From: Akkermansiaceae bacterium
Lineage (GTDB): Bacteria; Verrucomicrobiota; Verrucomicrobiia; Verrucomicrobiales; Akkermansiaceae
Length of the DNA stretch: 5,174 bases
Direction: 5' to 3'
Assembly: GCA_023300065.1 (NCBI GenBank)
Contig: JALZWJ010000075.1
Coordinates: forward strand, 1 to 5,174
The stretch's first letter is position 1; each line of letters starts with the position of its first letter. Shown one piece after another: positions 4,843 to 5,174 of the stretch. Both the position numbers and the translations under genes were made by a program. The notes below the pieces were generated by a model. The model was not told the DNA's origin. It was given only the letters and a program-made list of their open reading frames with translations, and did not search any database.

Positions 4843-5174
4843 CGATATTGATTCTTCAAATAGCTCATCTGCGCAGGCGCTGGCCCGAGAACATCAATAT
4901 CCTTCGATTGCGGTGCCATCCGCGCCAAATCCTCCGCACGCTGCTTCACCATCTTCTCCAACTTCCCACTCAACGTCACCGTCGCCAACCTATAATATGG
5001 CGGCATTTTGAACAGCTTGCGCTGCTCCATCTCATTAGCCAAAAACGCATCGCGGTCATGTGCCACCAACGCCTTCAGCGCAGAATTCTCGGGCATATAT
5101 GTCTGCACCAAAACCTTCCCCAAATTCTCCTCACGCCCCGCACGCCCTGCCACTTGGTGCAGAATCTGATATGT
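4686..5174 (-). CDS. priA: Primosomal protein N' (replication-restart helicase PriA), C-terminal part, 5' end outside window and 3' end abnormal
   Basis: PriA is the DExH helicase that recognises stalled replication forks and reloads the replisome. The frame enters from the right edge with TYQILHQVAGRAGR, the helicase motif VI (Q-x-x-G-R-x-G-R) at visible residues 7-14. It continues through LVQTYMPEN (22-30), the MPPYYRLATVTLSG block (57-70) and VLGPAPAQM followed by QYRYRLIVR (95-117), all in the order and spacing of PriA. After Arg117 (codon at 4826-4824) resemblance stops. The last 45 residues are Pro-, Arg- and Ser-rich and are encoded antisense to the macroglobulin-like gene, ending at a TGA at 4688-4686. 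The usual final segment with its I/V-D-V-D-P motif is missing. 162 residues are visible. The two convergent genes overlap by 157 bases. If the sequence is correct, PriA lacks its final C-terminal segment and carries a foreign tail. Confidence 0.9.
   Translation of the reverse strand, partial: TYQILHQVAGRAGREENLGKVLVQTYMPENSALKALVAHDRDAFLANEMEQRKLFKMPPYYRLATVTLSGKLEKMVKQRAEDLARMAPQSKDIDVLGPAPAQMSYLKNQYRYRLIVRMPSAPLRMTARLLFPPPMNSTTQRPRRFASAGRVKSCVVVRWGAS
4810..4828. other. Probable breakpoint joining two truncated convergent genes
   Basis: Left of this interval the plus strand encodes recognisable macroglobulin-like protein (through IRKG, ending at 4812). Right of it the minus strand encodes recognisable PriA (through RLIVR, whose Arg codon is 4826-4824). 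Each protein loses resemblance to its family within about 15-20 bases of the same point, and each frame then runs antisense through the other gene. I see no transposon end, direct repeat or tRNA at the joint. A deletion by illegitimate recombination or an assembly join would both look like this. Confidence 0.55.

Noticed and set aside
4775..5011. Plus-strand open frame of 78 codons after the macroglobulin fragment, considered as its frameshifted continuation
   Set aside because: The product is low-complexity, rich in Ser, Pro and Ala, and antisense to conserved priA. It shows no macroglobulin motif, so a simple frameshift does not explain the truncation.
1..5174. A CRISPR array, toxin-antitoxin pair, defence island or mobile element
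   Set aside because: No regularly spaced repeats, transposase, integrase or paired small genes were found on either strand.

Overview
The window looks like chromosomal DNA from a member of the Verrucomicrobiota, or of the wider PVC group. This is inferred from three things. The NuoD, aldo/keto-reductase-like and macroglobulin-like proteins resemble versions I associate with that group. The small lipoprotein looks lineage-specific. The best promoter candidates use a TATGAA -10 box. No rRNA, tRNA, CRISPR array, insertion sequence or phage gene is visible.

Layout from left to right. (1) Positions 1-1267, minus strand: nuoD, the 49-kDa-type quinone-site subunit of respiratory complex I. Its 3' end is cut by the left edge and does not show the usual C-terminal signature. 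(2) Positions 1268-1341: a short gap holding a perfect 28-bp palindrome. Its inner 18 bp match the Rex (NADH/NAD+ sensor) operator consensus, placed just upstream of the NADH dehydrogenase gene. (3) Positions 1342-1851, minus strand: a 169-residue predicted lipoprotein of unknown function. (4) Positions 1852-1944: a divergent intergenic region with a tentative promoter for the lipoprotein. A 9-bp-arm inverted repeat begins at its right edge and covers both possible start codons of the next gene. (5) Positions 1945-3084, plus strand: a 379-residue aldo/keto-reductase-fold protein in which two of the four classical catalytic residues are replaced. (6) Positions 3085-3213: an intergenic region with a good sigma-70-type promoter, T-tracts upstream of it and two small hairpins in the leader. 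(7) Positions 3214-4842, plus strand: an exported protein that appears to be only the N-terminal part of a very large alpha-2-macroglobulin-like protein. (8) Positions 4686 to the right edge, minus strand: the C-terminal part of priA, the replication-restart helicase.

The main points for follow-up are these. First, the Rex-like site suggests that complex I expression is tied to cellular NADH/NAD+ balance. Second, the macroglobulin-like gene and priA face each other and both lose family resemblance at about the same point (near 4810-4828), so each reads into the antisense of the other. That is the pattern expected from a deletion or rearrangement joining two truncated genes, or from an assembly chimera. 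Third, the aldo/keto-reductase homologue may have lost or changed its redox chemistry. I see no complete new multi-gene defence or mobile system in this window.
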